A stretch of DNA of 64,000 nt from Hornefia butyriciproducens. Its GTDB lineage: Bacteria > Bacillota > Clostridia > Peptostreptococcales > Anaerovoracaceae. How positions within the stretch are numbered: the stretch's first letter is position 1; the number at the start of each line of letters is the position of its first letter. Location of the stretch: contig NZ_VUMZ01000008.1 in assembly GCF_009695915.1 (NCBI RefSeq), positions 1-64,000 on the forward strand, in the 5' to 3' direction. Below the pieces are notes generated by a model that saw only the letters and a list, made by a program, of their open reading frames with translations, was not told the origin of the DNA and did not search any database. The translations under genes and the position numbers were made by a program. Positions 62,550-64,000 of this stretch are shown piece by piece.

Positions 62550-63382
62550 GTGATAACTGGGTAGTACAGAACCTCCAGAATGCACTGAACACATGGAATG
62601 AAAAGCTGGCGGAAGTCTGGCAGCTTCTCACCGTGTCGCCGGAATCGTTCAAGGGCGGCGGTATCTGGAAGGTGATCCTGAACATCAACGGAGCAGTACA
62701 GGCCATAGGGCTTGCCCTGCTCGTTTTGTTTTTTCTGGTGGGAATGGCAAGGACCAGCGCCAGTCTGGATGAAGTGAAACGGCCGGAGCATGCGCTGAAA
62801 CTTTTTATCCGTTTTGCTATTGCAAAAGGCGTTGTCACCTACGGGTTGGAGCTGATGATGGCGATCTTCACCATTATTCAGGGAGTCGTCAGTACCATTA
62901 TGCGGTCCTCCGGGATTGCAGCTGCCGGAAAGACAACGCTGCCGAAAGAGATGGTGAAAGCCATTGAAGACTGTGGGTTCTTTGAAAGCATTCCGCTTTG
63001 GGCGGTGACGCTGATCGGCAGTCTGGTCATAACGGTATTGTCTTTCATCATCATTCTCACCGTCTATGGCAGGTTCTTCAAGCTGTATATGTACACGGCC
63101 ATCGCGCCGATCCCGCTCTCCACATTTGCCGGGCAGCCCACCCAGAATGTGGGGATCAGCTTCCTGAAGGGATATGCGGCGGTGTGTCTGGAAGGAGCGA
63201 TCATCGTTCTGACCTGTATCATCTTCACCAAGTTTGCATCCACACCGCCGGTGGTTGACGCAGATGCGGCGCCGGCAGCCATGGTATGGAAGTACGTGGG
63301 CGAGCTGGTGTTCAACATGCTCGTTCTGGTGGGATCAGTCAAGATGAGCGATGCCATCGTCCGGGAAATGATGGGACTTTAA
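62546..63382 (+). CDS. VirB6/TrbL-like channel protein
   Basis: A 278-residue polytopic membrane protein with about six segments. It follows the Maff2 gene as VirB6/TrbL-like proteins do in Clostridia elements. A soluble stretch near residues 110-145 (AAGKTTLPKEMVKAIEDCGF) separates two hydrophobic blocks, and a TAIAPIPLSTFAGQPTQNVG segment is typical. The start is GTG 62546 after CGGAGGTGATGGCCG. Role: inner-membrane part of the transfer channel, by family. Confidence 0.82.
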   Translation: MSDNWVVQNLQNALNTWNEKLAEVWQLLTVSPESFKGGGIWKVILNINGAVQAIGLALLVLFFLVGMARTSASLDEVKRPEHALKLFIRFAIAKGVVTYGLELMMAIFTIIQGVVSTIMRSSGIAAAGKTTLPKEMVKAIEDCGFFESIPLWAVTLIGSLVITVLSFIIILTVYGRFFKLYMYTAIAPIPLSTFAGQPTQNVGISFLKGYAAVCLEGAIIVLTCIIFTKFASTPPVVDADAAPAAMVWKYVGELVFNMLVLVGSVKMSDAIVREMMGL

Positions 63383-63445
63383 TCCGATTTACGGCAGCTA
63401 ATTCCGGCTGTCGTTTTGTTTTGCCAAAATCAAGGAGGAATTCGT

Positions 63446-64000
63446 ATGAGAGAAAAAGAATTTATGGAAATGGCGAAGCAGGAGATCCTGCGGCAGCTGC
63501 CGGAAGATGTCAGAGCCGGGCTCAGTCTGAAGGAAGTGGAAGTAGTAAAGATCAACGATCAGAAGAACCACGGGTTCTGCTTTCAGAAGGATGGAAGCAA
63601 GGCGTCCCCAACCTTGTATCTGGATCAGGCATATGATCTTTTCCGTCATGGCGCATCTCTGGAGCGCCTCATGGGAGATGTGACCCGGGCTTATCTCGAA
63701 AGCATTGGCAGAGGGCTGGACCCGGCAGAGCCGGATCTTTCCTTTGACAACATCCGGAACAAGCTTTCTCTTCGTCTGGTGGAGACAAAGAGAAACCGAG
63801 AGTATCTGCTGGACAAGCCTTATCTGGATGTGGGAAACGGTCTTGCGCTGATCTGCGATCTTCAGCTCAGCAGAAACATGAGCGAATGCTGGCGCACCGT
63901 TGTGAATAACGGGATTGCCGAAGCAAACGGCTACAATAAAAATGAACTTTTTCAGGAAGCCATCCGCAGCGCCGTAAAGATAGATCCTCCCGAGATGAAG
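63446..64000 (+). CDS. DUF5688-like protein, partial
   Basis: The frame is open for 185 codons to the window edge with no stop. The N terminus reads MREKEFMEMAKQEILRQLPE; later YLLDKPYLDVGNGLALICD is conserved-looking. The pattern fits DUF5688 proteins of Clostridia conjugative elements. ATG 63446 follows CAAGGAGGAATTCGT. The 63 bp before it are non-coding. The function is unknown and the C terminus is missing. Confidence 0.7.
   Translation, partial: MREKEFMEMAKQEILRQLPEDVRAGLSLKEVEVVKINDQKNHGFCFQKDGSKASPTLYLDQAYDLFRHGASLERLMGDVTRAYLESIGRGLDPAEPDLSFDNIRNKLSLRLVETKRNREYLLDKPYLDVGNGLALICDLQLSRNMSECWRTVVNNGIAEANGYNKNELFQEAIRSAVKIDPPEMK

Larger units (their letters stand above)
46818..64000 (+). 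mobile_element. integrative conjugative element inserted at ssrA (left part)
   Basis: All genes from 47128 to the right edge point away from ssrA and are conjugation, partition or element-accessory genes: ParA/ParB, adhesin, RadC, ArdC-like, MobC, relaxase, PcfB, VirD4, Maff2 and VirB6-like. No chromosomal-type gene interrupts them. The ssrA gene is complete with its CCA end, as expected if the element supplied or regenerated the 3' end. The integrase, VirB4 and the distal attachment site are beyond the window, so the exact boundary and the att core are not proven. Confidence 0.8.

Noticed and set aside
1-64000. CRISPR arrays, rRNA and tRNA genes
   Set aside because: No regularly spaced identical repeats and no tRNA cloverleaf or rRNA sequence were seen; the only stable RNA gene recognised is ssrA.

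Overview
The window reads as a chromosomal segment of a low-to-mid GC Gram-positive anaerobe of the class Clostridia. Supporting signs are strong GGAGG ribosome sites, frequent TTG and GTG starts, a Firmicutes-type LexA (DinR) box, a Bacillus-type ARG box, a sortase-anchored surface protein and a Clostridia-style conjugative element. A family-level guess (Anaerovoracaceae-like) would be inference only. By eye the base composition is slightly above 50% GC.

Layout. 1-2270: an AT-rich leader and an NhaC-type Na+/H+ antiporter. 2324-2588: the longest copy of a structured intergenic repeat that recurs, shortened, at 23061, 30091 and 39446. 2651-10730: a U32 peptidase, then carAB divergent from argG across a shared promoter region with ARG-box-like sites. 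10963-16086: the arginine deiminase operon arcB-arcA-arcC-arcD, read leftward. Behind it lies a MocR-type regulator (16236-17720) that has lost the PLP-binding lysine, and a direct-repeat operator sits in front of arcB. 17704-20967: an RNA methyltransferase and a PhoP/PhoR-like two-component system whose promoter carries three TTTACAT repeats at an 11-bp period. 21179-29847: pyrG with a leader hairpin, a zinc-ribbon mscL, a HutD cupin fused to a membrane domain, a C_GCAxxG_C_C protein, a radical-SAM homologue without its cluster cysteines next to a TetR regulator, a dynamin-like GTPase and a CynX-type transporter. 30253-34763: a P-loop kinase/PEPCK-like protein, a DUF488 protein, a CDF cation transporter and an ohrR-glutathione peroxidase pair. 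35057-41226: a peptide/amide catabolic group (MFS transporter, M20 amidohydrolase, YtcJ-like amidohydrolase) around a sigma-54 activator, with two good -24/-12 promoters. 41384-44916: an SbcD/SbcC (YhaO/YhaN)-like pair whose near-perfect promoter has a LexA box as its spacer. 45026-46045: a zinc dehydrogenase. 46458-46817: tmRNA (ssrA).

From the ssrA 3' end to the right edge lies the left part of an integrative conjugative element. It carries ParA/ParB, a VaFE-repeat LPXTG-type adhesin, small accessory genes, RadC, a TOPRIM protein, ArdC-like proteins, a candidate oriT with three consecutive inverted repeats, MobC, a MOBP-type relaxase, PcfB, the VirD4 coupling protein, a Maff2 pilin-like protein and a VirB6/TrbL-like channel protein. 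The last gene is cut by the window edge. The integrase, the remaining type IV secretion genes and the second attachment site are not in this window.

Taken together, the chromosomal part links arginine and carbamoyl-phosphate metabolism: carAB and argG make intermediates, and arcABCD ferments arginine. It also contains several self-contained regulator-target pairs whose operators can be read from the sequence (LexA, OhrR-like, sigma-54, PhoP-like, MocR).
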